This document shows, one piece after another, positions 1 to 11,019 of a DNA stretch of 64,000 nt. The stretch is from Meconema thalassinum (taxonomy: Eukaryota > Arthropoda > Insecta > Orthoptera > Tettigoniidae), in the NCBI GenBank assembly GCA_946902985.2, contig OX336391.1, positions 76,585,852 through 76,649,851 of the forward strand. The letters are read 5' to 3'. Made by a program: the position numbers and the translations under genes. The stretch's first letter is position 1. Each line of letters starts with the position of its first letter. Under the pieces are notes generated by a model, which saw only the letters and a list, made by a program, of their open reading frames with translations, was not told the DNA's origin and did no database searches.

Positions 1-655
1 TTACCGAGCATTTCATTGATGAGATTGGCAATTTTTAGGCATGGAATTACTTGTAGAAGTTTTAATATGACACCTTGTCTCCAGACAGTATCATATGCAG
101 CTGTCAAATCAATGAATACGACTGACGACTGCTCTTGATTCTGGAAGCTAGCTTCTATGAAGCTTGTTAAGGAGAGGACTTGATCTGTGCAGCTGCGGTT
201 AGGTCTGAAACCTGCCTGTTCAACCGGTACATGTTCAAAGATCTTGTGGCACGTTCTGTTGTACACCAATCTTTCGAGGAACTTATATAGTACACTAAAT
301 AAAGCTATGGGTCTATAACTTTCTGGTTTGTCATTTGGTTTACCAGGTTTCAGTAAGGCTATGCCTTTTGCTCGTTTCATTTCAGATGGTATGTTGCCCG
401 TTTGTAGAATGTTTGTGTAGAACATAGCAAGCCACTTTTTCACATATTTGCCACAGTGCAAAAGGAATTCTGCATGAATACCATCAAATCCTGGGGCTTT
501 CCCTGGTTTCATTTCTTTTATGGCAGTCGTTACTTCTTCGATGCTGAATGGTAGAGAATATTCCGTTTCGGTTGTGCAGGCTGATTTGAGTGCCTTTAAT
601 TTCTTCTTAGCAGCAATAGTATGTGCTCTAACTTGAGGAGTTCTGGAAGTGGACA
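1..655 (-). pseudogene. Jockey-like non-LTR reverse transcriptase fragment
   Basis: The minus strand reads open for about 215 codons with no stop and continues past the left edge. It encodes the finger and palm part of a LINE reverse transcriptase. Visible family motifs are KPGKAPGFDGI, a PGKPNDKPESYRPIAL stretch, QAGFRPNRSCTDQ and the motif A signature FIDLTAAYDTVW. The FADD-type catalytic motif would lie beyond the edge. Upstream (right) the frame meets a stop near 663 and the homology ends, so the copy is 5' truncated. The FIDLTAAYDTVW wording suggests the Jockey/CR1 group over RTE, but the clade call is an inference from memory of the family. Confidence 0.85.
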
Positions 656-1396
656 CGATGTTGGCTGCAACTTATGGCTGTTGCTCACGTCCGAAGGTTT
701 AACCTTTTAATTACCCTGCACGTGTCCCCTGGGTGGTGCTAAACGCGCAACAAAATTCTGGCAACCAGACAATCCTCGTGATCTCCTGGTAAATATTACA
801 TCACGTATCAGAACATGAATCTATCCAATATCTGAAGCACGGCAGAAGTCAGCTGATGCCAGTACTAATTCTGGAGGAGACCAAATCCTGGCTTTTACAT
901 TTCTACTGGGATAACAATTGATAATACCTTTCTGGGATTCATTACCAATTGAAATTACTGTCAATTATTACTACCGCACAGGAAATATGTGCTAAATTAC
1001 GTAAACATGTGTTCTTAGGAAGTTTTTGAGGATTAAAAGAGCGGATCTACCAGATCATCAGCCCCTATAATGTGTTTTATTCATTGCTCATTTAGCCATG
1101 TTCAACAGCGACATGAGGTCCCTTCATCTATTAACAAGGTGCACACATTGACGTCACTCCAGTTGCCAACATGTAGGATACAAAATAATCGGCGCAGGTC
1201 TGATCTGGGTAAAGATTAATGATGTGTGAGTACCCCACTATGCGTGACAAAAACCAGGGGAGTATATATGGCTGCTAGCTAATAATATTATTGGTAGAGG
1301 CAAAAGCCATTGGTCTGGATTTAACAAATTGTTTAGCAGTACCGTAAGCATGGGGTTGGCAATGCTGTATTCACGCGCATAATGGCGGACACAGCT
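656..1396. other. Unassigned sequence left of the P-type element
   Basis: No coding signal or recognisable repeat is visible in either strand. The stretch lies between the 5' truncation point of the reverse transcriptase fragment and the target duplication of the P-type element. Confidence 0.5.
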
Positions 1397-1404
1397 GGAA
1401 TTTT

Positions 1405-1437
1405 CAACGAGCTAGAGAAAGGTATATAGAGAGGAAA
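1405..1437 (+). repeat. P-type element left terminal inverted repeat
   Basis: This 33-bp sequence is the inverted partner of 3518-3550. The 8-bp target duplication lies immediately outside it. Confidence 0.85.
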
Positions 1438-1609
1438 GGAGCCGCGTAGCAGCGCTCTGGGCGGAGGCAACCTGAGTTAAGGCGGCCATGATTCAGAACG
1501 TCGTCTGACAAGAGCACAGATTACCTACTACTGGACAAGAGCTTGTTGCGATTATTCGGGCCGTACAGGAACATGCGTCGAATGAAATTTATTTAAAAAT
1601 ACATAGACC

Positions 1610-1728
1610 ATGCCGTCAGTGTGTTCGTCATTCAATTGTACGAATAGAAGTAATAAGACAACAGGAGTGTCGTTAAGTTTGTGTAATATTTACATTTCAG
1701 ATTCCCTCTGCAGAAGCAGGAACTAACA
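1610..1728 (+). pseudogene. THAP zinc-finger start of a P transposase
   Basis: The reading frame from the ATG at 1610 begins MPSVCSSFNC followed by TNRSNKTTGVS. This matches the N-terminus of THAP domains: Met-Pro, C-x4-C, an NR pair and a Gly-Val-Ser strand. After about 24 further bases the expected next THAP segment (FPLQKQEL) appears in another frame at 1701-1727, so a small insertion or a decayed mini-intron breaks the domain. The frame then runs into an internal right-end repeat at 1729. The rest of the DNA-binding domain and the catalytic core are absent. In P elements this domain binds the transposon ends. Confidence 0.65.
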
Positions 1729-1761
1729 TTTCCACTCTATATACCTTTCTCTAGCTCGTTG
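1729..1761 (-). repeat. Internal copy of the P-type right terminal repeat
   Basis: It matches 3518-3550 at all 33 positions by eye, in the same orientation as the right end. With the left end at 1405 it would delimit a 357-bp element. The bases after it (GTGATGAT) do not match the GGAATTTT target duplication, so only the outer pair marks the insertion. Confidence 0.8.
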
Positions 1762-2782
1762 GTGATGATGATGATAATTGTTGTTTTAAGGGGCCTAACA
1801 TCTAGGTTATCGGCCCCTAATGGTTTGGGTGATCGTGAAGATGAAAATGAACACTATAACTAAAACTAACTACTAACTTATAGACTATACTAGAAGAAGA
1901 AACTGAAAATAAAAGGAGAATAAGGCAAATAAAGGACAGGAGGAAAAGAAATGCCCTCAACCCTCGAAGAATAAGGATTGAGGGACTTGGAAGGAAGGAG
2001 AGCCATGAAAGGCAGATAGGAAAGTGAAAGAGGAGAGGGTCCGCCCCAGAGGTATTGGATAAAAGGGGGAAAACCGGACCCAGCTCAGGAATCCCTCGGG
2101 GTCGCCAACTCCCGAACTCACCAGCCGTGAGCCCCTGAGGGTGTAGCAATATCCAAGGTGCACCAGAAGTGGTGGGCCTACATAGCCTACACTCTGCCTC
2201 CTTGAGGGCCTTGAGTAGAATGCAGGAGATAACAGGAAAAGAAAAAGAAGGCTGACCCCTCGCAGAAGGAGGGTATCAGAAAAGATGAGACAAGAGCCAA
2301 TTAAGGCGGGAAAGGAAGAGACTCCCTAGGCCTGGGATAGCCTAATACCGTCGGGGTCGGAAGAGAAAAAGAGTTGACCAAGTGAGGTCGACAGGAAAGA
2401 AGAAGGAGAGGAGCCCTGCACAAGTAATTGGAAGCAATGCCGGACTCAGCTGGGGCCCCATGGTCGCCAATCCACGTCCCACTAGATGTGAGCCCCTGGG
2501 CGGGGGGGGGGGGGGGGGTAGCTCGTTGGTAACGATGCCTAATTCTCAAGAGGCTGCTCACGCCGTGCCTCCAATAGGGTCTTGTGCACAAGAAATATGA
2601 GACAAGGGCCAAATTAGACATGAATTTGAAAGACTCTCCAGGTCCCGGATACCGTTAGTGCCTGCTGAGAACAAGAGGTGACTAAGGAAGGTTGACGGGT
2701 GGATTTTCAAGCAATGCCAGTCTCAGTTGAGATCCCGAGGTCGCCAATCCACGTCCCACAAGTTGTGAGCCCATGGGCGGGT
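1762..2782. repeat. Dispersed repeat with internal tandem units
   Basis: It starts with a GAT microsatellite and a TTGTTGTTTTAAGGGGCCTA segment. It then contains three diverged units recognisable by the phrase 'GTCGCCAA ... GTGAGCCC' near 2101-2131, 2464-2493 and 2732-2773, spaced roughly 280-360 bp apart. A G run at about 2501-2518 lies in the second unit. Open frames here are low-complexity and are not convincing genes. It interrupts the P-type element. Confidence 0.6.
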
Positions 2783-3297
2783 ATGAATATGAACGATATG
2801 TATGTAGAAAATTTTGTTCAATACATTGCAGGAAGTGTCGTTCGAAAAGTGTCTAAAAAATTAACTTGTATTGGATGCCTAGAAGTGCTTTTATCGGGTC
2901 AAGATGTTCAGAAAGAAGGACTGATTAAAGAGAAAGACGTGAAAGATGGCCTTTTGAATCCATCAAATGACGTAGTGAAATTATGTAAAACAGCTGAGAT
3001 TGTCATCAGGAATAATGACAGTATGTTGCGAAAGAACACGAAGAATCTCATGCTGAAGTTGCAGACAGATTTCTATGCTATGCTACCGGGTTGTCTGTTT
3101 CAGAAATCTGACCATCTACAGTATTTACAGCTACTGAACCTGGGGAAAAGTCTCACTATGCTTCACTCATCGGGCGAATTGTGAAACAGTATTATAAATG
3201 CAGGCTTCACCACTTCTGCAGAAATACAGCTCAACGTGAGAGAGGTCATCAGGTGCGTCAGTTGTACACAAAAATTATTCTTTTTAAAGGACAATGA
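2783..3297 (+). pseudogene. P-element transposase C-terminal remnant
   Basis: The frame covering residues from VENFVQYIAGSVVRK resembles the RNase-H-like C-terminal region of P transposases (THAP9 type): a YIAG-xVVRK signature, a CIGC pair and a downstream RLHHFC segment. The open frame stops at 3184. The homologous text continues in another frame after a one-base shift near 3178 and ends at a TGA at 3295-3297 after a QLYTKIILFKGQ segment. The first residues of the longer open frame (2699-2782) come from the neighbouring repeat and do not belong to the gene. Loss of the catalytic region and the frameshift make it non-functional. Confidence 0.75.
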
Positions 3298-3517
3298 AAT
3301 CATGCAATGGATTGTGCATAAGCAACGTAGCGTATTGTCTTGTAAGATGATTGTGTTAGTTTTCGTTCAATGTACAAATTAAATTGTCAGGTCTTGCGTA
3401 GGCTCAATCTTATATTACGCCTCGTTAGTCACGCCTCTCCCTCACTGACTCCCACCCTCTTGACAGTGTATATCATGGCGGCTGCCAGTTCAACCTGCTT
3501 CCAAAATGGCGGCGCCA

Positions 3518-3550
3518 TTTCCACTCTATATACCTTTCTCTAGCTCGTTG
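3518..3550 (-). repeat. P-type element right terminal inverted repeat
   Basis: This is the inverted partner of 1405-1437. It is followed directly by the second GGAATTTT of the 8-bp target duplication (3551-3558). Confidence 0.85.
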
Positions 3551-3558
3551 GGAATTTT

Positions 3559-4630
3559 ACAATAGTCCTTCCACGAGTTAAAATTGCACCGAAGCTTATG
3601 GATGGAAACAGCAGGTGCGCGAATCTCCATTTGATTTTCATTGGCAATGAATCGTTCGTGATTATTTTCATTATTATTTCGGATTGTGGTTTTGTTTTTA
3701 GGCGTTCAACTTAAGAAATAAGAACTAGAGGGTTGGCCTTTCATGAATATTCCAAAGACAAGTATCTCCTAGAAGTGTAATTATTAAGACTTCACAACAG
3801 AAATTATCATACCAGATTGCCTATTAAGTGTGCGACTTGCACATTGCCAAACGGCAGTGGTCTAACATATCTTAACCTACAATTGTATTAAGTTGGTGCC
3901 AGTTACATTTGTGAGAATATTATAATCATTTGCTATTCGGTTGTTATATTGGTATATTATGCATTAACTTGACCCGCTTAAATGCTAAATTGTGACGGAA
4001 GCTACTGGTTATAGGCTATTCGCCGAACCGGTAGGTCTAACATTTACTAACAACTCGTCGTTTCTTCATAATATTTATTTAATGATTATAAGTATAATAG
4101 CCTATCTATTAACACGTATTTTACCAATAATCATTTTATAATTATATGCATACCTTCTCCAGGTATTGCAAGAAAGCGATATTTGATAGCAAATGCAGTT
4201 CCACCTTAAAATCCAACCGTGCCTGGTTTTCAGTACCTATGGAAAATATTACCGAAAGTTAATAGACCAAACAACTGGCGACAATTTAAAAAAATGCTCC
4301 TTTACATCTTCACCCTCATCCACGTAAAGTACCATACGGTAGCCTAATCACTGAAAGGGAAGGGCGGGTTTATGATCTCAAATTCACAAACGAACGAACC
4401 TCATTTTGCAGGAATTATGGAACCCGAATCCTTGTAATGGAGGTATGGATTGTCTGTATTTAGGAATATTTTAGTCAATAATTGAAAACAAGCTGCGTGC
4501 GTAGTAGGCTACGTTGTTAAGTTGCTCTGTGAAACATACCAACCTTGCCAAGATTATACGACGTGCAATACAGCTAAATACAATCATCCAATTGAAGAGA
4601 CACTTTCTTCGTCACGATCTTAAAAAAATA
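3559..4630. other. AT-rich spacer between P-type and hAT elements
   Basis: Nothing coding and no clear repeat is seen. It is the flanking DNA into which both elements inserted. Confidence 0.5.
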
Positions 4631-4658
4631 CATCGTCTCAGTGGCGCCAACTGTATGG

Positions 4659-4686
4659 TTGATGTCTAGCGGCCGCTAGACATCAA
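4659..4686. repeat. Perfect 28-bp palindrome near the hAT left end
   Basis: The sequence around the core GTCTAGCGGCCGCTAGAC reads identically on both strands for 28 bases. The right end has a weaker version, with GTCTA and TAGAC arms at about 30114-30134. A subterminal hairpin or transposase-binding site is a reasonable inference, not shown. Confidence 0.75.
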
Positions 4687-4721
4687 GGTTGGTAGGTGGG
4701 TGGGTGGGTTAGGGTGGGTGG

Positions 4722-4722
4722 G

Positions 4723-4753
<31 letters not shown>

Positions 4754-4786
4754 GTGAAAGAAAGAAAGAAAGAAAGAAAGAAGGAA

Positions 4787-4834
<48 letters not shown>
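4722..4834. repeat. (GAAA)n microsatellite
   Basis: It is a run of GAAA units with GAAG and GA interruptions. The open frame on the opposite strand is only the translation of this repeat. Confidence 0.95.
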
Positions 4835-5434
4835 AAGACGGAGAATAGGACTAAATTACTAAATAGATCGTAATGTCCTGGCACGAACCGTCAGTACCGG
4901 CCACAACATATTGTTACTGAGTTATTGTATTGTTTGTTCGTTTAAACATAAAATAAAAGTTTCATCAATATTCAGCGTCAGCCGAATGTTCATGATGGTT
5001 AATTGGGACTTACATACAAACAAATGAGCGAGACATCAAACCTTCTAACCTAACGTATGAATCGAATATCTCCACCCAACCTCGCGTTTCACAGGAACGT
5101 AACATTAATGCCGTTGCCGAGTCTTTCCAAGCAAGCTCGTCGAAAGTATCGTTTATCATTTTGTGAATGTGTAAAAGCTCCGGACTTCTCTGTTTGAAAT
5201 GCACGCCGTGGTTTTGGAAGTGGCGCGAGAAACGCACAAGCCCGCCCGCGGCTGCACGAGCCCGTCTCAATAGCCTATCGGCGAAGGGTGAAGCGGGGGC
5301 TGTGCGGTGAAGAGGAGTGAGTTGTGTTTGTGTTGATATCGTTGTGTCGTGCGTCGTGTACTGTTGTTTGTTGTTTGTTACGTGTAAGTGTTGTTGTGTG
5401 GCAAACTAATTATACGTCTGCCGTCTAGTCTGCC

Positions 5435-5623
5435 ATGTGGCCAAGTTCTAAAGTGTGCCGGTGCGGCAAAAGTGCCTCCCAAAAAGGGATGAACTTTAAA
5501 AATTGAAAAGGCACTGTGAATCATGCCCAGTGCGTGCCTCCTCCCCCGGCACTATCACCAACTATTTATCAAAATTGAATTATTGGAATCCTACACCGGC
5601 TCTTGGGGCGAGTGGCAATAACG
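5435..5623 (+). pseudogene. Probable first exon of the hAT transposase gene
   Basis: From the ATG at 5435 one frame reads through a cysteine-rich start (VCRCGK) to a TGA at 5504. The continuation LKRHCESCPV lies in the next frame from 5503, so one base appears lost or gained in the A-rich stretch 5497-5502. Together the cysteines and the H-x3-C look like a zinc finger. The exon ends at 5623 in front of a consensus donor GTAAGT, leaving phase 1. The acceptor at 25941-25942 starts the transposase exon in the matching phase, giving a Gly codon across the junction. Both exons lie inside the same hAT ends. A GC-rich, CpG-rich leader precedes the exon from about 5215. Confidence 0.5.
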
Positions 5624-5932
5624 GTAAGTCAACAGTAGAAACCACGGTAGAAACCGAGCGTGTCAATACTGTGTGCGTTACGTGTGAATAATGACGACCA
5701 TTGTAGTTGCAATCACAAAAAGTGATAGGCTTTGCCAAGGGCTTCTTTGTTTTTTGGGTCTCTAAAACCTCTCGCGGAAAAACTCGTAAAAATCTTCACC
5801 CCCAGTGACATGAGTTGGTTCAGTACGTAGAAATGTGGGTGTGTTATTGTTTGCTTACTTGCGTAGACGTACCCTTGGCTATTACCTATCTGTCCACAAA
5901 CTGAAAATGTACATGTAGTCTACCTTGCCGTG
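5624..5932. other. hAT intron, left part
   Basis: It begins with the GTAAGT donor. No coding signal is seen. Its last six bases GCCGTG are the left copy of the Polinton target duplication. Confidence 0.5.
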
Positions 5933-7767
5933 AGTAGGGGGGTGATGGCGCTTCTAACGAGTGTCATGGCCGCCGCGTGAGTCTAAGCCGATAACTCCCG
6001 AACCAGTGGTCGGATATTCACGAATAAAGTGTTGTTGGACTCGGGCTGACGGGGGCTTTGCTATGGACCACTCGTTATATTTTTGAATTTTTTTTGAAAA
6101 TTTTTGTTTTCGAAAGTAGGTAATAGTTTGAAAACCAAACATGATAGAACGTTGTGCCATGGTTCAAACGAATGGTCTTTATGACCTTTATTTTCTATAA
6201 TAAAACTTTTTTACTTTTTATGTTTTTTTGAAAACACTCGAATTTTGAAAATCCTATATTTTGGAAACTAGGAACTCTACAAAAAAAATTGTTTGACGTA
6301 AATCAATGGTCCCTACCCCCTCTACCCCCAGAATAAATTTCAAGTATCTAGGATGAAAACCTGTAGTAGTGGGATGACACGGGAGCTGCTTCCAAAAGCA
6401 AGTGGTGAGCCCCTGCGACCTTGGAATGGAAGGAGTCATGCTAGGAAGGCGTGCTTGGATTCGTTTTTTTCGTCTCGTCGTGCTCTTTACGGAAATGTAG
6501 GTGTCGAAAAGGTGAAATGCTGGAAACACGGTCTTTTTGGGGTAAAAACGTGATTTTAAACTTTTTGCTATATCTCGCGAACCAATCATGCTAGAGGCGT
6601 GTACGACAGGTCCAAGGACTCGGGGTGACGTCCTCTTTGCTATGAACCACTCGTTATAATTTAAAAAAAAAAATTGGAAACTCGATTTTGGGGTAAACAC
6701 GTGTTTTTTGTGATTTTTGCCGATATCTCACGAACTAATAACGCTAGAGACATGTACGAGGTGTCCTAGGACTCGGGCTAACGCCCCCTTTCAAATGTGG
6801 TAGATTTTTTTCCAAAACAATATTTCACAAAGGGCCTAACGCCATACATGTTGAAAAAACTTTTTCTTTTTCTTTACTTGTTTATAATGTTTATAAAGCG
6901 TGGTGGTTGAGAGAGACGATATGGCTGGGTGTGTGTGTCAATGAACCTGTCGCTAACCACAAGGACCATGCTTAATAGAACAATCGCTATTTCGGCGGGT
7001 CGGTGTATGACAGAGCGAGGGTGCGTTTTCCTGATATTTTACCTTTGACGTGTAAACGGTAATGAGAACTTGGTTCTATGTTGGTCAAAGCGAGTACAGA
7101 AAACAAACTTACAGGAGGTGAAGGTCATTTGAGCTTATTGGAAGGCGTTGATCTGACTTGACAACAGGTGCAATGGAAAAATGACCATGACGCTTCAAGG
7201 TGAAATAATCTGACCATTGTGGTGGCAGGGAAGAGCGAAATGCAAGTGAACACATGTGAAACCACATGAGGGCTAAACCAGTGACATCCTGTCTTGCTTC
7301 GTACGTGACAAAATGCAAGTTGACGTGAAATTTGATACAACACAGGTGTTCACTTTGGGTGTTAGCTGTCCACGTGCACGATAACTGTTAACAAGTTACA
7401 TCCTGTTTTGCTTCGTACGTGACAAAATGCAAGTTGACGTGAAATTTGATCTGGCACAGGTGTTCGCCTGGGACGTTAGCTGTCCACGTGCCTGATAACA
7501 GAATGTTCAAAGCGTGGGAATCGCTGAATCAGTAAAAAGTATGATGCAACTTGTCGGAATGATGTCACAACCAATAGATAGGCAAGAGCCGCCAACAGCA
7601 GTGGTGGGCGGTGAAGGGAGGGAGGGGGGGGGGGGGGGGTAATGTAAGAGAGAACACAAGTGGAAAGAGAAAGAAATATGTTTGAACATGCACGAAGCGC
7701 TCCGCGCTGTACACACAGACCTATAAGGGGTGTACAACATGTGTGAATAAATAGAAAGTACACAGAT

Positions 7768-8505
7768 TCACACAACATGTAATTTATTGATCCAAGAATT
7801 AAATGTAGAGTTAAACCCTAACCATTTGACATAGAGTTTATTTCCTTTTTGTTTCAACACTTTTTCCACAAGATAATGCTGAGGAAATGCTGTTTTCTGA
7901 AGTTCATGGAGATAAAATCTACCTTTTATGGTTTGATGGTTGAGGTCCTCGAGTAAATAGGTGACTGGAGTGTCCAAGTTGACTTGACGAATTAGAAATA
8001 GTTCAGTCCCCCACTGAGGCGTGTAGCCCTTATTGAAGGCAGACTTAAATTTGCTCACACGAACAAAATCCCCAATGTTCAGTCGGTGACGTTTAGGATC
8101 GGCTGTTTTTATGGGGTTAAACAGTTTATCCAATCGCTGAATATTTTTGGTCACGAGGCGTGGCTTGGTACCAATCGTTCTATGTTTGGTGTCATTGTAA
8201 CGTGATACTAGCTCTGGCAACATGTCCAACCAGCGATACGTGCCCTGAGCGGTAAACGCTTTCCACATATGGGTTTTCAATGTTCGGTTGAACCGCTCGA
8301 CCACACTGGCTTTGAGGTTGCTGTACGTGGTGTAATGGTGAATATCCTTAGATTTGAGAAAACGGGAGAAATCCTTGTTGAAAAATTCTTTCCCCTGGTC
8401 AGTTTGTAGCAGCTGAGGTTGACGTTTGGAGTGTTGAATAATATGTTGAAAGGCCTTGGTAACTAGTGGACCAGACTTGCGACGCATAGGTTCAACAAAG
8501 GCCAT
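7768..8505 (-). pseudogene. Polinton integrase with chromodomain, truncated (left arm)
   Basis: The 245-residue frame is the distal part of a DDE integrase of the retroviral/Polinton type. Residue D36 in LLQTDQGKEF and E70 in SVVERFNRTL are the second and third catalytic acids, with 33 residues between them. A YNDTKHRTIG block follows. An SH3-like segment with GDFVRV is near residue 147, and a chromodomain-like tail with YLVEKVL and YVKWLGF covers about residues 210-235. Reading upstream of the Met gives IDVYSK in frame, a normal internal integrase segment, but homology stops a few codons earlier. The zinc-binding domain and first catalytic Asp are therefore missing, and it is probably inactive. 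It is transcribed toward the left end of the element. Confidence 0.85.
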
Positions 8506-9267
8506 TTTGGAATAGACATCTATTTTACAATAGGTAGCGCACGAGTAGTTTCTACAAATGAGTTACGGCGCACGAGTCGATTCAACAAAGTTCCGTTTGC
8601 GTTCATATACCATTCATTCGATTGCGATTGAACTTCAATTGTTTGGTTTTCAAATGCAGTGGTAGATAGTCGTTATTTTGTAAAACATTCTTACTTGCAG
8701 TAGTAATAAGACTCTATGGTTCCGCTAACACATAGATAGACTGTATTATTGCCATGGTCAAGCACTCACATTATAATCATTTACAAAATCATAAAATGAA
8801 AAATAATAAATCTTGTTTTGGAAATATCGTTTTTCAACATACACAAAATAAATATATAAAAAATTTGTAAACAGCAAAATGGAAAATCCATGGTCAAGCA
8901 CTCACATTAAGACCATTTACAAAATCATAAAATGGAAAATAAAAAATTTTGTTTTGGAAATATCGATTTTTTTCAACATACACAAAATAAATATATAAAA
9001 AATTTGTAAACAGCAAAATGGAAAATCCAAGTTTCCATATAGACAAAATTTAAAAACCTTAAACGGACATTTAAGAAAATATATGCAAATGGGAAATTGA
9101 CAAATGTGTAAATATGAAAATGGAAAAATCCATGTTTCCATATCATGAAATTGAAAAACATCAAACTGTCATTTAAAAAAATGCAAATGGAAAATTGACA
9201 AATTGCAATGTGTGAAATGTGAAATTGAACAAATGGCTATCATTATTTAAAAAAAAGAACATGGTGC

Positions 9268-9404
9268 TCTATGGTTGAGGTGTGAATCAAACCCTCTCTA
9301 CTTATTTGGACCACCCAAGACTGAGTAGACTAGTTTTAGTTGTCATACCACTTTTAAAAGTTTGTGTTAAATCTAGGAATTGAACCCAAGAGCTTGTAGG
9401 GGAG
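9268..9404 (-). mobile_element. tRNA-derived SINE fragment (left arm)
   Basis: Read on the minus strand it matches the body of the complete SINE at 52071-52556. The shared landmarks are a box-B-like GGTTCAATTCC, TTTTAAAAGTGGTATGA, a CTACTCAGTCTTGGGTG phrase and GGTTTGATTC. The inverted copy is in the right arm. Confidence 0.75.
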
Positions 9405-9412
9405 ATCCAAGG

Positions 9413-9543
9413 TTATAATATGTTAAACAGATAGCCTTGAATGTAGGGTGTGGTAGCTATATAGAGATGAGACGTTTCGCTCGGGGCAGGGAGGCATGGA
9501 GATCAGCATCAAACCAGTCAAAAGACTGACGACTCAAACAACA
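9413..9543 (+). mobile_element. 3' tail of an RTE-like LINE (left arm)
   Basis: It matches the 3' end of the LINE at 47555-50446 from the GTTAAACAGAT block through TAGGGTGTGGTAGCTA to the terminal ACTCAAACAACA. It abuts the SINE fragment. The same scar is present inverted at 16301-16438. Confidence 0.8.
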
Positions 9544-9824
9544 TGTAGAGCTCACCAAAATAATGTTGTGTAACGGTAAATGTTAGTCAACGAACAGTAA
9601 TGCATTACTAAAACCCATGACACGATACCTAAGAGCTTTTCTAAAATTATTTTAAAATGCCTTTAACCCTATATTAAACACCCAGTTCACAAGACTCATA
9701 ACTGCAATGTTATGGTCAAACAAAACAAAATCTATATTTCAAAACAAACAAGTGGTTTAGTCAATGTATACTGGAAAAAGTTTTATAAACACTCAAGTCC
9801 ACAAAAATAATTAAATTAGTAACA

Positions 9825-9910
9825 GTCAGGTTGACCGAGTGGTTTTGGTGTTTGACTTAAGTTCAAATTTTCTGTACAAGAAAGCAAGGGTTCGAATCCC
9901 TTACCTGATA
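9825..9910 (+). tRNA. tRNA-Leu(UAA)-like sequence (left arm)
   Basis: The 86-base segment folds as a class II tRNA. The acceptor arms GTCAGGT and ACCTGAT pair with one G-U at the first pair, and the D-arm region is GACCGAGTGGTT. The anticodon arm TTTGA-CTTAAGT-TCAAA gives anticodon TAA. A variable arm TTTCT-GTAC-AAGAAA follows, then a perfect T arm AAGGG-TTCGAAT-CCCTT. This is the pattern of tRNA-Leu. No T-run terminator follows at once, so it may be a tRNA-derived relic and not an expressed gene. An identical-length inverted copy lies at 15934-16019. Confidence 0.7.
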
Positions 9911-10173
9911 TAACTATTGCCTCAACATGGCTCGACCACACACTATTATTGTGTACTCGGTACACAAACCATAAATAGAGTGTATTGTTTAAGGTCACTC
10001 TCTTTGCGAACATAGTCAGAGACTGTTGATGGTTAACAATTGCATTAATAGTGGGACATAGGGATAGCAATTAAGAAAAACAGACAATACCCATACACTT
10101 TTTTTATTTATTTAATGTAAGTACTTGTACAATAGTTATATACAAACTACAATTCTCTTTTGTCTATTACTAT

Positions 10174-10629
10174 CTAATCCTTTTCGATCCACTTGCATAT
10201 CAAGGGCAGATGACTTTGTAGTTCAGCCCCTTTAAACAACAACAACACTACTTCTTGCATAGTATGTGATGTTGATGACTCTTGAGGCGTGGAAGATGGA
10301 TACAACATAACTTTTACAACAGGGGTTAAACGTTGCTCAACAAACAATGCACTATTTTGAGTAGCAACATTTTTCTCTTGTACTAACTTTTTAGCATTCT
10401 GATGATTTTTTGTCAACACCATTAGTGTTTTGTCTGGAGCACTATATTGATGATCACTCACACTTAAAACCACACCATTTCTACTTCACATATTGCCTCG
10501 ACATTTTGTTGACCTCTGTTTTGAGCATTGCCAGAATATTATTCCTTTTACATTTTGTCGTCTATAGTTATAAGAGTAGCCTTTATAGAGTACACGTTGT
10601 TTACCTTGGTTAGTTGTAGTAAGTTCCAA
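10174..10629 (-). pseudogene. FLYWCH-like gene, degenerate paralogue (left arm)
   Basis: The frame from 10629 downward carries a second FLYWCH-type domain: LYKGYSY, then FWQCSKQRSTKCRG, then a histidine-containing end (SVSDHQ). It aligns with the intact gene at 11020-11721 in order and wording, including the later QEKN...ALFVE block. Where that gene has its ATG this copy has TTG (10627-10629), and a TGA follows the KCRGNM segment. The remaining open frame (10174-10473) is the part after that stop. The paralogue is therefore broken at start and middle. Both genes appear to derive from a tandem duplication that included the CTACCAC minisatellite upstream. Confidence 0.65.
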
Positions 10630-10740
10630 AGTAGTAACTAACCTGTTAGTATGATTTGCACACTACAAAGGTTATCTCTGTTCTGGTAATTGAATTATTT
10701 AGCGTTGGCTTTTATATTTAATTCGTACAGTTTAAAGTAA

Positions 10741-10976
10741 TAGAAAAGTGGTAGAAACGTGTTAGCAAAGTGGTAGACAATTGGTAACATAGTGGTAGAA
10801 AAGTGGTAGCAAAGTGGTAGAAAAGTGGTAGAAAAGTGGTAGCAAAGTGGTAGAAAAGTGGTAGCTAACTAGAAAAGTGGCAGAAAAGTAGTAGAAATGT
10901 GGTAGCAAAGTGGTAGAAAAGTGGTAGCAAACTAGAAAAGTGGTAGCAAAGTGGTAGCAAAGTGGTAGAAAATATT
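10741..10976. repeat. CTACCACTTTT minisatellite (left arm)
   Basis: It has units of about 11-12 bp (GTGGTAGAAAA and GTGGTAGCAAA), in total about 27 bp shorter than the matching array at 14849-15108. A degenerate version also sits upstream of the other FLYWCH gene, near 11810-11875. Confidence 0.9.
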
Positions 10977-11019
10977 ACATGTATTGTTAAGAAATAGTTT
11001 AAGCGGTTACATGGATTCA

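Larger units (their letters stand above)
1405..3550 (+). mobile_element. P-type (THAP) DNA transposon, internally rearranged
   Basis: The ends are 33-bp inverted repeats beginning CAACGAGCTAGAGAAAGG (1405-1437 and 3518-3550) with one visible mismatch. They are flanked by an exact 8-bp direct repeat GGAATTTT (1397-1404 and 3551-3558). Eight-base duplications and roughly 31-bp ends are the known hallmarks of P elements. Inside are a THAP-like first exon and the C-terminal part of a P transposase. The middle is replaced by an unrelated dispersed repeat (1762 to about 2782). A second copy of the right-end sequence sits at 1729-1761, so the element has one left end and two right ends. It cannot encode a full transposase. 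Confidence 0.85.

Noticed and set aside
4666..4884. Ser/Phe-rich open frame on the minus strand
   Set aside because: It is the translation of the GAAA microsatellite.
8917..9164. Phe/Ile-rich frames in the left arm and their mirror copies
   Set aside because: They lie in AT-rich tandem duplicated DNA with low-complexity translation and no start context.
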